Positions 33,725-42,456 of a stretch of DNA of 64,000 bases are shown piece by piece. The stretch covers positions 16,845-80,844 of the forward strand of contig WGOA01000051.1 in assembly GCA_016124275.1 (NCBI GenBank), read 5' to 3'. Under the pieces are notes generated by a model. The model was not told the DNA's origin, ran no database searches, and was given only the letters and a program-made list of their open reading frames with translations. How positions within the stretch are numbered: the first letter of the stretch is position 1; every line of letters begins with the position of its first letter. This DNA comes from Bacteroidota bacterium. Lineage in GTDB: Bacteria > Bacteroidota > Bacteroidia > Chitinophagales > BACL12. Position numbers and translations under genes: made by a program.

Positions 33725-35773
33725 ATGACGTTGATTACCCCTGCGCTGCGACTGGTTGCCACCCGAGTCGCCTATTTGTTAACCCTGCTCAGTGTTTCTT
33801 CCCTCCAGGCTCAGCCCGGTTGGGAAAGCGGCTGCGGAAACGGTCATTACGACCTGGCCGGCGCTGGAATACACAACCTGGCCAGCTATGACCTGGCTAT
33901 CCCGGACGGACTGAGCGCCGACAGCATCGTCGTTGAAGTAGTGGGCAAGGGCGCTGTCGTGCCTACCCTCTGTACTTTTTCGTCCGATACAGAAGCAGCC
34001 GCTGCCGAAACAGGCAATAGCCTCATTCAAATTGGCACGGGCTCGCACCTGACCACAGTTTTTCGCCGCACCATGGCCCCGGCATCGCAAATCACCGTAG
34101 CAACCGATGATCCGGCCAATACCTGGTCGGTGGTTGCTTATGTGTACCGCGCAGACGGCTCCGGGCAGTCTTCCATCGGCGAATACGCCAACTATTACAT
34201 TTACCGCGCAAACTGGACGGCTTCCTACTCCCTCGCTCCCGCCTCCGCCGCCCGCGACATCACTGTTCGCATTCCCATCACCGATCTGGATGCCGACACC
34301 CGTGTCGCTTACGTGGCAGCCAGTGCCGGAGGAGTCAGTGCAAGTGAAACTGTGGCCATTTCTGATCTGGGCGAAAGGCTCCGCATCGTTGAGCTGCTGT
34401 TGAGCGGTGTTCCGGCCGATGTCACTTCGGTAGATGTACAGGTTACCAGCCCCAACCCAACCACCAGTGGTTCACACGGTGATTCGTTCATCTTTGGTGT
34501 AGGCATCAGCAGCCGTTGCGACGGAGATTTCTCCCTCGCGTGCGATGGCGGTCAGCGCCTTGAGGTAATCGGCGCAGGTGCGCAAGGCAACCCAAGCACT
34601 TCGCTCCCAATTAGCGACCCGGCCAGCATTGACCGGATCGTGGTTGAAGTGGTGGCCAAAGGCACCTCGCTGCCCGAGTACTGCACCTTTTCTTCCGATG
34701 CAGAAGGCCCGATTAATGTTAGCGGCACCGATGTTCCCCCCACCGGCTTAGGTACCGAAGCAGTGCGCGTTTTCCGCCACACCATGGCCCCTGCCAGCAA
34801 CATAACTGTTTCTACGGATGATCCCGATAACACGCAGTCTGTGGTGGCCTACATCTTCCGCAACGAAGACGGAGCTGCAGCCGTTGGCCACTTTGCCAAC
34901 ACCTACCTGTTCCGCGACGACTGGAACCACAGTTACCCGATTGCCACGGCCGATGCCCCGCGCGATGTCACCCTGGTTGTGCCTATCTCCGAAATTGACC
35001 GGGTTGGTCGCTACGCCATCATTCAAGCTACCGCAGGTGGCGTGACCAACAGCATCACCATCAACACCTCTGACCTGGGCGACTACCTGACCATCGCACA
35101 ATTGGTGTTGCCCGCCGTTCCCGGCAGCGCAAGCGTTGTTGATGTGACCGTATCTTCTCCTATGCCCAGCGGAAGTGATCCAGGCGGTGATTCCTTCATC
35201 TTTGGTGTGGTGGTCCAAACAGATTGTCGCAGTGCATGCGAAGCCCCAGCCTTCACGGATTACAACTTTGTAACCCCAGTTTCCCCTATTGTTACGTGGG
35301 AAGAAGTTCCCGGTGCTATCCGCTACGAAGTGTGTGGCCGCCCAGTAGGTAGCTCTGTCTGGCGCTGCCATACCCGCACGGTCAACTTCAAGCGATTCTT
35401 CAACATGATCCCCGGCATGGGCCATGAATTGATCGTCCGGGTCATGTGTGCTGATGGCAGCATCAGCGAGTACAGCCCTGCCGATACCATCTACCCCATG
35501 GTCGGTCGCGAAAGCGAATCCATGTTGCCAGCACTTGCTGAAATCTATCCAAACCCTGCAGCACACGAAGTGTTTGTTACGCTGAACAGCGAAGCAGGCA
35601 AAACCCAGGTGGAGCTCCGCGATTTGTCCGGCCGCGTTGTGGCCATGGACCAGGCTGGCGAAGGCCAGGAAATCATTCGCCTGGATGTTGCCAATTTGCC
35701 TTCCGGCATGTACCTGGTGCACGTGTTGAACGGCGAAAGCAGCCGCACCGAGCGCTTGCTGATTGCCCGCTAA
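33725..35773 (+). CDS. Large secreted protein with two tandem unnamed domains and a T9SS tail
   Basis: This 682-residue protein has a signal peptide (cleaved near AQA, residue 29) and two homologous domains of about 225 residues each. Shared blocks are 'IVVEVVGKGAVVPTLCTFSS' against 'IVVEVVAKGTSLPEYCTFSS', 'RRTMAPASQITVATDDPANT' against 'RHTMAPASNITVSTDDPDNT', and 'GDSFIFGVGISSRC' against 'GDSFIFGVVVQTDC'. A short fibronectin-III-like segment follows ('SPIVTWEEVPGAIRYEVCGR'), then a T9SS domain ('EIYPNPAAHEVFVTL'). Each domain has two or three cysteines that could form a disulfide. I do not recognise the domain; surface display or secretion is inferred. Confidence 0.88.
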   Translation: MTLITPALRLVATRVAYLLTLLSVSSLQAQPGWESGCGNGHYDLAGAGIHNLASYDLAIPDGLSADSIVVEVVGKGAVVPTLCTFSSDTEAAAAETGNSLIQIGTGSHLTTVFRRTMAPASQITVATDDPANTWSVVAYVYRADGSGQSSIGEYANYYIYRANWTASYSLAPASAARDITVRIPITDLDADTRVAYVAASAGGVSASETVAISDLGERLRIVELLLSGVPADVTSVDVQVTSPNPTTSGSHGDSFIFGVGISSRCDGDFSLACDGGQRLEVIGAGAQGNPSTSLPISDPASIDRIVVEVVAKGTSLPEYCTFSSDAEGPINVSGTDVPPTGLGTEAVRVFRHTMAPASNITVSTDDPDNTQSVVAYIFRNEDGAAAVGHFANTYLFRDDWNHSYPIATADAPRDVTLVVPISEIDRVGRYAIIQATAGGVTNSITINTSDLGDYLTIAQLVLPAVPGSASVVDVTVSSPMPSGSDPGGDSFIFGVVVQTDCRSACEAPAFTDYNFVTPVSPIVTWEEVPGAIRYEVCGRPVGSSVWRCHTRTVNFKRFFNMIPGMGHELIVRVMCADGSISEYSPADTIYPMVGRESESMLPALAEIYPNPAAHEVFVTLNSEAGKTQVELRDLSGRVVAMDQAGEGQEIIRLDVANLPSGMYLVHVLNGESSRTERLLIAR

Positions 35774-35805
35774 TCCGCTATTACCCGCCTAACCCTTTCT
35801 CTAAG

Positions 35806-35844
35806 ACAAGGCCCGACCTTAACCGGTCGGGCCTTGTTGTTTTT
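35806..35844 (+). terminator. Rho-independent terminator
   Basis: A perfect 13-base stem (ACAAGGCCCGACC / GGTCGGGCCTTGT) with a six-base loop is followed by TGTTTTT. It lies 33 bases after the repeat-protein stop. Confidence 0.93.
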
Positions 35845-35950
35845 AGGCGTGTTAAAATCTTCATATTCTGCGTTACGCCCAATTTTCGGCACGAATTTGG
35901 CGTTGTTGCCCAGCAGATGCCCGTCCAAACATATCCCAAATCGCAAGCCC

Positions 35951-36421
35951 ATGAAACACCTCCTCGTTGCCGCAGCCTTGTTGTTTAGCACCGCTTCGCT
36001 GTTCGCCCAATCCGACTACCAGGGCGCATTTGGCTTGCGCGCGGGCTCGGGTTTTGGCCTGAGCGGCAAGTATTTCCTCAACCGGGATCTGGCGCTCGAA
36101 GGGCACTTTACCAGCCGGCGGCGCGGTTACGAGCTCACGGCGCTGGGTCTCAAACACCGCGATATCGGCTGGCACCGCGAGTTTAACTGGTTCTATGGGG
36201 GTGGTGCCCACGTGGGCTTTTCGGAATACACGGACACGGAATCCGGGTTGGATCGCACGCAAACCACCGTGGGCATTGATGGAATGATTGGCGCAGAATA
36301 CACGTTTCAACCCATCCCGCTCAACCTGGCCCTGGATTTCAAACCGGAGATCAATTTCACCGGGGCCAGCGGCGTTTGCCTGCTCTGCGGGGCGCTGAGC
36401 ATTCGCTACGTGTTCCAATAA
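35951..36421 (+). CDS. Small outer-membrane beta-barrel-like protein
   Basis: This 156-residue protein has a signal peptide (MKHLLVAAALLFSTASLFAQ) and alternating beta strands rich in aromatic residues and glycines: 'GLRAGSGFGLSGKYF', 'LEGHFTSRRRGYELTALGL', 'GGGAHVGF' and 'GMIGAEYTFQPIPLNLALDF'. It ends in the aromatic 'RYVFQ' usual for outer-membrane barrels. The layout fits eight-strand OmpA/OmpW-type barrels. Start 35951 is chosen for the signal peptide; the frame is open from 35834 but overlaps the upstream terminator. Function is unknown. Confidence 0.82.
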   Translation: MKHLLVAAALLFSTASLFAQSDYQGAFGLRAGSGFGLSGKYFLNRDLALEGHFTSRRRGYELTALGLKHRDIGWHREFNWFYGGGAHVGFSEYTDTESGLDRTQTTVGIDGMIGAEYTFQPIPLNLALDFKPEINFTGASGVCLLCGALSIRYVFQ

Positions 36422-36463
36422 AGCTTCAGATACTGCCCAAAGACCGGGCAGCGCAGCGGCCTA

Positions 36464-36717
36464 TTAACCTTCAATCCGGTTGTGGGTGCCATCGCAAAAG
36501 CAGCCCTTGGCGCTTTGGCGGCAACCGCACCACGCTACGCGCTGGTCGGCCTCAAATGTTTGCAGCACCGGCTTAAAGCCGGTATTGAGGTGCGAACCGT
36601 CGCAAAACGGTTGTTTCCCAGCTCGACCACAAGCACACCAAGCATAGGTTTTGCCTGCTTCTACTTCCATTTATAGGGGCCCTTCTGGGCCATCACCGGT
36701 TTGGGCTGGTCGGACAT
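36464..36717 (-). pseudogene. CDGSH iron-sulfur domain protein with an apparent single-base frameshift
   Basis: The intact 68-codon frame (36464-36670) encodes two CDGSH-type [2Fe-2S] sites: 'CACGRAGKQPFCDGSH' and 'CGCRQSAKGCFCDGTH', each with three Cys and one His. Homologues normally have about 15 more residues. These are found in another frame, starting at ATG 36717 (MSDQPKPVMAQKGPYK) and stopping at TAG after the AAA at 36672-36670. One extra A there would give GPYKMEVEAGKTYAW, the expected continuous sequence. Either a base is missing (mutation or sequencing error) or translation starts at the internal ATG 36670. Both metal sites are intact, so the short protein could work. Confidence 0.75.
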
Positions 36718-36791
36718 AATCTTGCTGTTGAAAAATTCTGTTTGGGGCGGTAGCGGACAAAAGAAGCATGCCCGCCCTTAACTGGCCGAGG

Positions 36792-37052
36792 CTATATCCG
36801 CGCAATGTTGGGCATGCCCAAGGTATCACGGAGCTTTTGCAGGGCGTTTTCCGGCATGCAACGCCGTTCAATTTTGTTGACCAGAAACGTGCGGAAAGCC
36901 TTTTCCTGCTCGAAGCTTCTAAAACAACAGGAGCAACGGTCCAGTTCAAACAAAAATTCCTGCATCTCCGTTGTGCTCAATTCCCCGTCCAAAGCCAGGT
37001 ACATTTTGAGAACAACCTTGTTGCAATCGTGCGAAGTCATGGCATTACTCAT
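36792..37052 (-). CDS. Small anti-sigma factor-like protein
   Basis: This 86-residue cytoplasmic protein has 'HDCNKVVLKMYLALDGELST' followed by 'ELDRCSCCFRSFEQEKAFRT', giving a His-Cys ... CxCC arrangement like the zinc-binding anti-sigma (ZAS) fold of RsrA-type factors. It lies three bases after the ECF sigma gene on the same strand, as cognate anti-sigma genes do. With no membrane helix it would be a soluble anti-sigma factor, possibly redox- or metal-responsive through its cysteines. This role is inferred. An alternative start at the second ATG (MTSHDC) is possible. Confidence 0.8.
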   Translation of the reverse strand: MSNAMTSHDCNKVVLKMYLALDGELSTTEMQEFLFELDRCSCCFRSFEQEKAFRTFLVNKIERRCMPENALQKLRDTLGMPNIARI

Positions 37053-37055
37053 CCC

Positions 37056-37667
37056 TCATCTGTTTTCTTTAAACCCCTGACTGGCGGCGTACGTCTTCAA
37101 TTCCTCTTTGAGCATGTTCCTGGCTCTGTGCAACCTGGAGCGCACAGTGCCAATCGGCACATCCATTATACTGGCAATCTCTTCATACGTAAAACCCTCA
37201 ATATCACACAGCAGCACAACAGTTCGGAAGTCCACTGGCAGATGATTGAGCGCGATAGTGACTTCGTCGCCCATCAATCCCTGAAAAATCTCCTGCCGCA
37301 GGTCTACATAGCCGCTGTAACTGGCATCTTCCCGGTCCTGGTAATGAACAACCTCCTCGTAATCAATCGGATCGGGTTGCCGCGCCCGTTTCCGGTACTC
37401 GTTGATGAAAGCGTTCTTCAGGATTCTGAACAGCCAGGCTTTCGCATTGGTTCCTTCCTGGTAAGAATGAATGAACCGGTAGGCTTTTAAAAGGGTCTCC
37501 TGCACTAAGTCCTGCGCATCCACCTCGTTGTACGTCAGGTGAAACCCAAAGTTGTACAACGTATCCATATGGGGCACGAACTCGCGCTGGAACAGGGCGT
37601 CTCGGCGAATCTTTTCTTCGGGGCTGATTTCTGGCGTTTCCAAAGCAGGAGGTGAGGGGACCAACAA
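37056..37667 (-). CDS. ECF-type RNA polymerase sigma factor
   Basis: This 203-residue sigma-70 family protein has region 2 ('DTLYNFGFHLTYNEVDAQDL', 'AWLFRILKNAFINEYRKR') and region 4 ('LPVDFRTVVLLCDIEGFTYE', 'IPIGTVRSRLHRARNMLKEE' type helix-turn-helix). The linker is somewhat acidic and contains 'EEVVHYQDREDASYSGYVDL'. It is followed by a zinc-type anti-sigma gene. The O-antigen ligase gene starts divergently, so the regulon may include envelope genes, though no promoter motif was found to show this. A Gly- and Pro-rich N-terminal tail of about 15 residues precedes the domain. Confidence 0.94.
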   Translation of the reverse strand: MLVPSPPALETPEISPEEKIRRDALFQREFVPHMDTLYNFGFHLTYNEVDAQDLVQETLLKAYRFIHSYQEGTNAKAWLFRILKNAFINEYRKRARQPDPIDYEEVVHYQDREDASYSGYVDLRQEIFQGLMGDEVTIALNHLPVDFRTVVLLCDIEGFTYEEIASIMDVPIGTVRSRLHRARNMLKEELKTYAASQGFKENR

Positions 37668-37762
37668 ATGCGATCAAAAGCAAAGAGGGCAAATATAGGC
37701 AAGACGCCCGGGCATTCCTCGCTGTTCAGGCAGCGCCTGTTTACCGGTAATCTTATCTTTAT

Positions 37763-37773
37763 CGGGCGAAGGG
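37763..37773 (+). repeat. 11-mer CGGGCGAAGGG, copy 6 (before O-antigen ligase)
   Basis: Exact copy between the divergent sigma factor and O-antigen ligase genes. Confidence 0.95.
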
Positions 37774-37862
37774 CCGCCGTTCATTCAGCAGCTTTCCGGC
37801 AAACCCCATTCCCTGGCACCTATACCCGGCTTTCTGCCTGGCCAGGCAACTCCTCTCTCCCC

Positions 37863-39194
37863 TTGCGATTGCCCTTACCATTTTCAGCCACTGCACTCGC
37901 CCTTCTGGCCATGGGCTTTGTGCTCGTGGGGCTGGTCAGTTCCAATTTGTTGATGAGCATGGGCACCATCGGGCTGTTTATGCTCGCCTTGCTGCAGTTG
38001 GATCTGAGGCAAAAAATCAAACGCTTTCTGCACGATCCCGCCCTGCTCGGCCTCACCGCATTGTTCTTCCTGTATTTGTTTGGCGGGATAGGTACGCAGG
38101 ATCAGGACTTCTGGCTGGACAAGGTTCGCATAAAACTGCCCTTCGCCATCCTGCCCTTCGCTTTCGTCGCACTCCCCGACTTTTCCCCAAAAACATTGCG
38201 AAACCTCATGGCCGCGTTTGTGGGCATCACCACCTTGAGCGTCCTGGTTGTTTTGTTTCGCTACGCCATTCAACCCGCTGAATTTGCTCAGCCCTATATC
38301 CAGGGAATGGTTATGCCCACGCCCCTCAACCACATCCGGTACAGCCTGGTGGTTGCCTTTGGTATGGCCGTTTCCGTCTGGCTTGCCCGGCCATCCGAAC
38401 AAGTGCCAACTGCCGTGCTGCAAATGGCGGGCCGCCGCTTTCCAAGCCGTTGGCTATGGTTCCTTCCCGCCCTCTTTTTACTGGGATTTTTGCACATCCT
38501 GGCCGTCCGAAGCGGTTTGCTAGCCGCCTACCTGGTGGTCGGGTACTTGCTCATCCACGCCATGGTCAACCGCCGGCGATACGCCCTCGGGACGCTGGTC
38601 ATTGTCGGAGCCTTAGCCGCCGGTTGGGCCGCTCAGGAATACGTACCCACCCTTCGCAACAGGATATCGTATGCCCGCTATGATTTGGAGCAGTATTTCA
38701 GCGGCGAAGTGAACCCGGACTTATCTGATGCCAAAAGGATTGGTTCCATCCAGGCAGGCCTGCAACTGTTGGCCGAAAATCCGCTGACAGGTGTGGGCAT
38801 AGGCAACATCAAGCCAGCGCTTAAGGCTGTTTACCAGGAGCACTTTCCCGGTCTGGTCGAAAACAACCCCTTGCCGCACAACCAGTTTGTCCTGGTAGCG
38901 GCCTGTACCGGTCTTATCGGGTTAGCCACCCTGTTGTGGGCCTTGGCAGCACCCTTTTTCGCTCCAGGTATGTTGCACAACACGCTCTTCATTTCCCTTC
39001 AACTGGTCATGCTGCCCTCCATGCTCACCGAAGCCACACTGGAGACCCAATACGGCCTGACGATTTACCTGTTCTTCACGCTCCTGTTTCTGCGCTACTG
39101 GTCGGTTGCACCGGCCGTCAAGGCAGCCGATACCAACCTGGAAAAACCCAAACGCGTTCCCGCTTCCGCTACCCCATGGCAAAAAGACGCCTAA
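37863..39194 (+). CDS. O-antigen ligase/polymerase-family membrane protein
   Basis: This membrane protein has about 10-11 helices and the large periplasmic loop of the Wzy_C/WaaL family. 'MPTPLNHIRYSLVVAFGMAV' and 'LTGVGIGNIKPALKAVYQEH' with 'NNPLPHNQFVLVAACTGLIG' carry the conserved Arg and His. It should ligate or polymerise surface polysaccharide. The start is uncertain: the frame is open from 37668, but the first ~65 residues look non-coding and include the repeated 11-mer at 37763. TTG at 37863, just before the first helix, is my estimate; the next ATG is 37911. Its 3' end overlaps the GT2 gene by 19 bases. Confidence 0.87.
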   Translation: MRLPLPFSATALALLAMGFVLVGLVSSNLLMSMGTIGLFMLALLQLDLRQKIKRFLHDPALLGLTALFFLYLFGGIGTQDQDFWLDKVRIKLPFAILPFAFVALPDFSPKTLRNLMAAFVGITTLSVLVVLFRYAIQPAEFAQPYIQGMVMPTPLNHIRYSLVVAFGMAVSVWLARPSEQVPTAVLQMAGRRFPSRWLWFLPALFLLGFLHILAVRSGLLAAYLVVGYLLIHAMVNRRRYALGTLVIVGALAAGWAAQEYVPTLRNRISYARYDLEQYFSGEVNPDLSDAKRIGSIQAGLQLLAENPLTGVGIGNIKPALKAVYQEHFPGLVENNPLPHNQFVLVAACTGLIGLATLLWALAAPFFAPGMLHNTLFISLQLVMLPSMLTEATLETQYGLTIYLFFTLLFLRYWSVAPAVKAADTNLEKPKRVPASATPWQKDA

Positions 39195-39958
39195 CCGCCA
39201 TCGTTCCGGTCTTTAACGAAGTCCATAACCTGCGCGAGGTGCTGGATTCCGTGCGTTTTGCTGATGAAGTTCTGGTGGTCGATTCTTTTTCCACGGATGG
39301 AAGTGTGGCGCTGGCCGCATCGCTGGCCGACCGGGTGATCCAGCGGGAATACCAATACAGCGCCAGCCAAAAGAACTGGGCCATTCCCCAGGCAGCAAAC
39401 GAATGGATTTTGTTGGTGGATGCCGATGAAAGAGTATCCGAAGCCCTTCAAAGGGAGATAACGGCTTTGCTCAACCGGGAATCCTTGGGTGAAACAGCCT
39501 TTTGGGTCAAGCGGCGGAATTGGTTTTTAGGCAAACGCGTCCGCTTTAGCGGCTGGCAGAACGACCGCGTCATTCGGCTTTTCCACCGCGACTTGCGCTA
39601 CGAAGACAAACATGTGCACAGCGAAATTCGCGTGCAAGGCAAGGCCGGTCAATTGCAGAACGCGCTTCATCACAACACGGCGCGCAACATGGAAGCCTAC
39701 CTGGAAAAATGGAAACGCTACGCGCGTTGGAAAGCAGAGGACGCTTTTGCGAAGGGCGTTAAACCGGGCTTTGTGCAATTTTTCCTGGAACCGCCTTTTC
39801 GCTTTTGGCGGCAGTATTTGCTGCAAGGCGGCATTCTGGACGGCTGGACCGGACTGGTCATTTGCGGGCTGGAGGGCAGCAGTGTGCTGCTCCGCTACTT
39901 TTACCTCTGGGGAATGTGGCGCGAATCCGAAGCAACCGCTCGGCTCAACAAGCCCTAA
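39176..39958 (+). CDS. Glycosyltransferase family 2, LPS-core (WaaE/KdtX) type
   Basis: This 260-residue cytoplasmic transferase begins MAKRRLTAIVPVFNEVHNLR. It carries 'VLVVDSFSTDGSVALAASLA', 'SASQKNWAIPQAANEWILLV' followed by DADERVS (the DxD-type motif), then 'WFLGKRVRFSGWQNDRVIRL' and 'YEDKHVHSEIRVQG'. These blocks match the WaaE/KdtX branch that adds glucose to the LPS inner core. A C-terminal hydrophobic stretch may touch the membrane. It overlaps the O-antigen ligase gene by 19 bases, so both belong to one envelope operon. The acceptor sugar is not determined. Confidence 0.92.
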   Translation: MAKRRLTAIVPVFNEVHNLREVLDSVRFADEVLVVDSFSTDGSVALAASLADRVIQREYQYSASQKNWAIPQAANEWILLVDADERVSEALQREITALLNRESLGETAFWVKRRNWFLGKRVRFSGWQNDRVIRLFHRDLRYEDKHVHSEIRVQGKAGQLQNALHHNTARNMEAYLEKWKRYARWKAEDAFAKGVKPGFVQFFLEPPFRFWRQYLLQGGILDGWTGLVICGLEGSSVLLRYFYLWGMWRESEATARLNKP

Positions 39959-40021
39959 AAACCCGCAAGACCCTTCTGATGTACCGGCTCAAGGGGCTGT
40001 TCTCTCCGTTCCGACTAAGCC

Positions 40022-41317
40022 TTACAACCCCGCAGGTCCCCGCGACTGAATCAACAGCGGCTTGACCGTTGAGCGTTCGCTGTTGCCAACGCGGAGAAAA
40101 TATACCCCTGGGTCAAACCCACCCCAGTTGATGGACCAACGCTGCACCGGTGCCAGAAACTCGCGGTTCTCTAAAATCAACAGGCGGCCAGCTGAATCGT
40201 ACAATTCAATGGGAATCACTTCGTCGCGGGGACCCGATAAAACAATCTGAAACGATCCATTGCTGGGATTGGGGAATATAAACTCCAGGGTAGTGCGTTT
40301 TCCAGACCGGTCAGCACAGACGTCGGTTTTGCTGATTCGCTCGTAGAATCGGGTCTCGCAATTATCGCAGAAAAGTGACTGCATGAATTCAGCCATATAA
40401 ACTACTACGGTGTCGTCAGAAACGGCTCCATGCCCCTGACCAACGTTTTTGTACAAAGTGTAGCATTGCCCGAGTCGCTCCATTTCAGCAGCGATGTCTC
40501 CCGAGCCGTAAATGTCAATGAACTTATCCGGGGCGTAACAATGAAAAATGGCTCCGTTGGTATAAGGCACAGTGAGGTCGCAAGTGCCATGAAACATAAG
40601 TTTTGGTATGTTTTTGCGACTCAACACGGCCAGGTTATCCAATGCTGCAGACTTCGTCACGATAGCAACGGGATTAATGGCATGGCGGTAATCATTTCCC
40701 GAACCGTCCAGGGGGCCGAGCTCCTCCGTTAAATAAGCACCCAAATCACCTTCTGCGGAATAGGTAGCGAACATGGCTGCTCCGCTGCCTGCACTGGTGC
40801 CAAGCAGCACGATCTGGTTGGTGTCTATGCCCCAGGATTCGCTGAATTCAACCATCCAACGATACGCGGCGCGAACGTCTTGCGTAGCCCGGTAAACGGC
40901 CCGCATGTACAAAGCAGTATCGGCAGCACAGGAATCGACCGCCGGCCATCCCAACCGGTAATCAGCCGCTACAAAAACATAGCCCCTTCGAACAAAATCA
41001 ATGGCCCATTCCCTGCCTTTCTGGTTTGACTTTGAGCCCGCGTGAAATCCGCCACCGTGCAGGTACAGAATAACCGGGCGAAGGGCTGCTGTATCCAGCG
41101 CGGGGTTGGGGTAGTAAACATCCAGCTTTAGCGCTACCGTATCCCCCAGCCAGTCCACCGCCCTGCCGTACTCCAGATCAAAATCAAGCCTGACGTCTGC
41201 CTGGGTAAAAATGGTGTCGTTTACCCCATAGCGGCCCTCCACACAGTACTGGGCGCGCGCGTGCATACCTGAAAGCAAGCCTGCCAAAACTGCCATTAAA
41301 ACCTGAAATGCTCTCAT
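40022..41317 (-). CDS. Secreted alpha/beta-hydrolase (carboxylesterase-like), T9SS cargo
   Basis: This 431-residue protein has a signal peptide (cleaved near ARAQ) and an alpha/beta-hydrolase of the BD-FAE/carboxylesterase type. 'VILYLHGGGFHAGSKSNQKG' carries the oxyanion-hole HGGG, 'VLLGTSAGSGAAMF' the nucleophile Ser, and 'GQGHGAVSDD' a likely catalytic His. A T9SS sorting domain follows ('FIFPNPSNGSFQIVLSG ... GGFDPGVYFLRVG'). Cysteines near 'FCDNCETRFYERISKTDVC' suggest disulfides. It would hydrolyse small esters outside the cell; the substrate is unknown. It is convergent with the GT2 gene. Confidence 0.9.
   Translation of the reverse strand: MRAFQVLMAVLAGLLSGMHARAQYCVEGRYGVNDTIFTQADVRLDFDLEYGRAVDWLGDTVALKLDVYYPNPALDTAALRPVILYLHGGGFHAGSKSNQKGREWAIDFVRRGYVFVAADYRLGWPAVDSCAADTALYMRAVYRATQDVRAAYRWMVEFSESWGIDTNQIVLLGTSAGSGAAMFATYSAEGDLGAYLTEELGPLDGSGNDYRHAINPVAIVTKSAALDNLAVLSRKNIPKLMFHGTCDLTVPYTNGAIFHCYAPDKFIDIYGSGDIAAEMERLGQCYTLYKNVGQGHGAVSDDTVVVYMAEFMQSLFCDNCETRFYERISKTDVCADRSGKRTTLEFIFPNPSNGSFQIVLSGPRDEVIPIELYDSAGRLLILENREFLAPVQRWSINWGGFDPGVYFLRVGNSERSTVKPLLIQSRGPAGL
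41075..41085 (+). repeat. 11-mer CGGGCGAAGGG, copy 7 (in secreted esterase gene)
   Basis: Exact copy; the coding strand reads it as ALRPV. Confidence 0.95.
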
Positions 41318-41375
41318 TACCAGTATGAAAAGAAAGATACGCTATACCTGTGGTATGTGCCGCCGCATTGGTGTT

Positions 41376-42377
41376 TCAAGATGCCTGATGTGCAAAAGTG
41401 TCGCCCATTACCTGCTCGGGCAACAGCGCTCGGGCACAGGAAAAATGGCCTTCCGGACAAGCGTTTGCTCCGTGAATGCCTTTGGAGCAACACGGTGCCT
41501 CGCTGAACACAACACGGCTTTTATCAGAAAGCGGTCCAAAGCCCAGTTCGGGGCGCGTGCTGCAAAAAATCGCCGTCACAGGAGCATTGACAGCAGAGGC
41601 CAGGTGCATGGGTGCACTGTCGTTTGTGAATACGTGAATGGCTTTTTGCATCAGCGCCGCTGTTTCGCGAAAGCGCAAGGCGCCGGCGAGGTTTTCCGAC
41701 CCGGGTCTGGTTTTTGCCAGCCGCTCGCAGAGCGCGACGTCCTCCTTTCCCCCGACTAAAAACACCGTCAGCGCTGCAGGCAGCAAGGCCAGCAATCCGA
41801 CCCAACCTTCTTCATGCCATTGCTTGGTAAACCAATTGGATGCGGGAGCAATAACCACGGCCTTGCGGGCAGCCAACAGCGATTCCGCACGGGCGATTTC
41901 AGCAGGACCCAGAAACAACTCCGGCCGGCGCGGTGCTGGAATGTTGTCGTGCAACAACTGCCGATTGCGCTGCACCTCATGCAAAAAACTGCCTTGGTGG
42001 GGGTGCGGAATCCGGTGCTCTACCCGCTTGTCAAAAGTCCAGGACCATGGATTCTGCCGGAAACCCGCGCGAAATGGGCTGCCCGTCCGCCAGGTCAAAA
42101 AACCAGAGGAGGCATAGCGCTGCAAATTGTACACACGGTCAAACTTTTCGCGGCGCAATTGCTTTGCCAAAGCCAGCAGTTGCTTATACCGCCCATCCCG
42201 CTTGTCCCAGCTCCAAACGCGCGTCAAACGCGGGTTGTCGGCCAGGATGTCTTCGCAACCCCTGCGCACCACCATGTGCCGTTCAGCATTCGGGAACGCT
42301 TCCGCCAGATCGGCCAAAAACGCTGTTGCGAGAATGACGTCACCGGGAAACGCGGTTTGGATCAGCAGAATCTTCAC
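41376..42377 (-). CDS. Glycosyltransferase family 9 (ADP-heptose:LPS heptosyltransferase-like), GTG start
   Basis: This 333-residue GT9 protein begins MKILLIQTAFPGDVILATAF with the family's GD-hinge. It carries 'ERHMVVRRGCEDILADNPRL', 'VVIAPASNWFTKQWHEEGW' and 'VFTNDSAPMHLASAVNAPVT', the nucleotide-sugar binding D-S-x-x-x-H motif. It should transfer heptose to the LPS inner core from ADP-heptose. The start codon is GTG at 42377, which adjoins a copy of the 11-base motif CGGGCGAAGGG. It is on the minus strand and separate from the plus-strand O-antigen ligase and GT2 genes, but belongs to the same pathway. Confidence 0.92.
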   Translation of the reverse strand: MKILLIQTAFPGDVILATAFLADLAEAFPNAERHMVVRRGCEDILADNPRLTRVWSWDKRDGRYKQLLALAKQLRREKFDRVYNLQRYASSGFLTWRTGSPFRAGFRQNPWSWTFDKRVEHRIPHPHQGSFLHEVQRNRQLLHDNIPAPRRPELFLGPAEIARAESLLAARKAVVIAPASNWFTKQWHEEGWVGLLALLPAALTVFLVGGKEDVALCERLAKTRPGSENLAGALRFRETAALMQKAIHVFTNDSAPMHLASAVNAPVTAIFCSTRPELGFGPLSDKSRVVFSEAPCCSKGIHGANACPEGHFSCARALLPEQVMGDTFAHQAS

Positions 42378-42387
42378 GGGCGAAGGG
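42377..42387 (+). repeat. 11-mer CGGGCGAAGGG, copy 8 (at the GT9 start)
   Basis: Exact copy; its first base is the G of the GT9 GTG start codon on the minus strand, the rest is upstream. Confidence 0.95.
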
Positions 42388-42456
42388 GGACCGCGTTGAA
42401 CACGGCTTTGCAGGCAGGTTTGAAACGAATGGTTACGTTACACCGAAGGGACCCGG

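Noticed and set aside
33435..33728. A 97-codon open frame in the kbl-repeat protein gap
   Set aside because: No signal peptide, domain or conserved pattern, and its end overlaps the start of the real gene.
36671..36949. A 92-codon minus-strand frame between the CDGSH and anti-sigma genes
   Set aside because: It overlaps the anti-sigma gene in another frame and shows no family features; the CDGSH N-terminus explains part of it.
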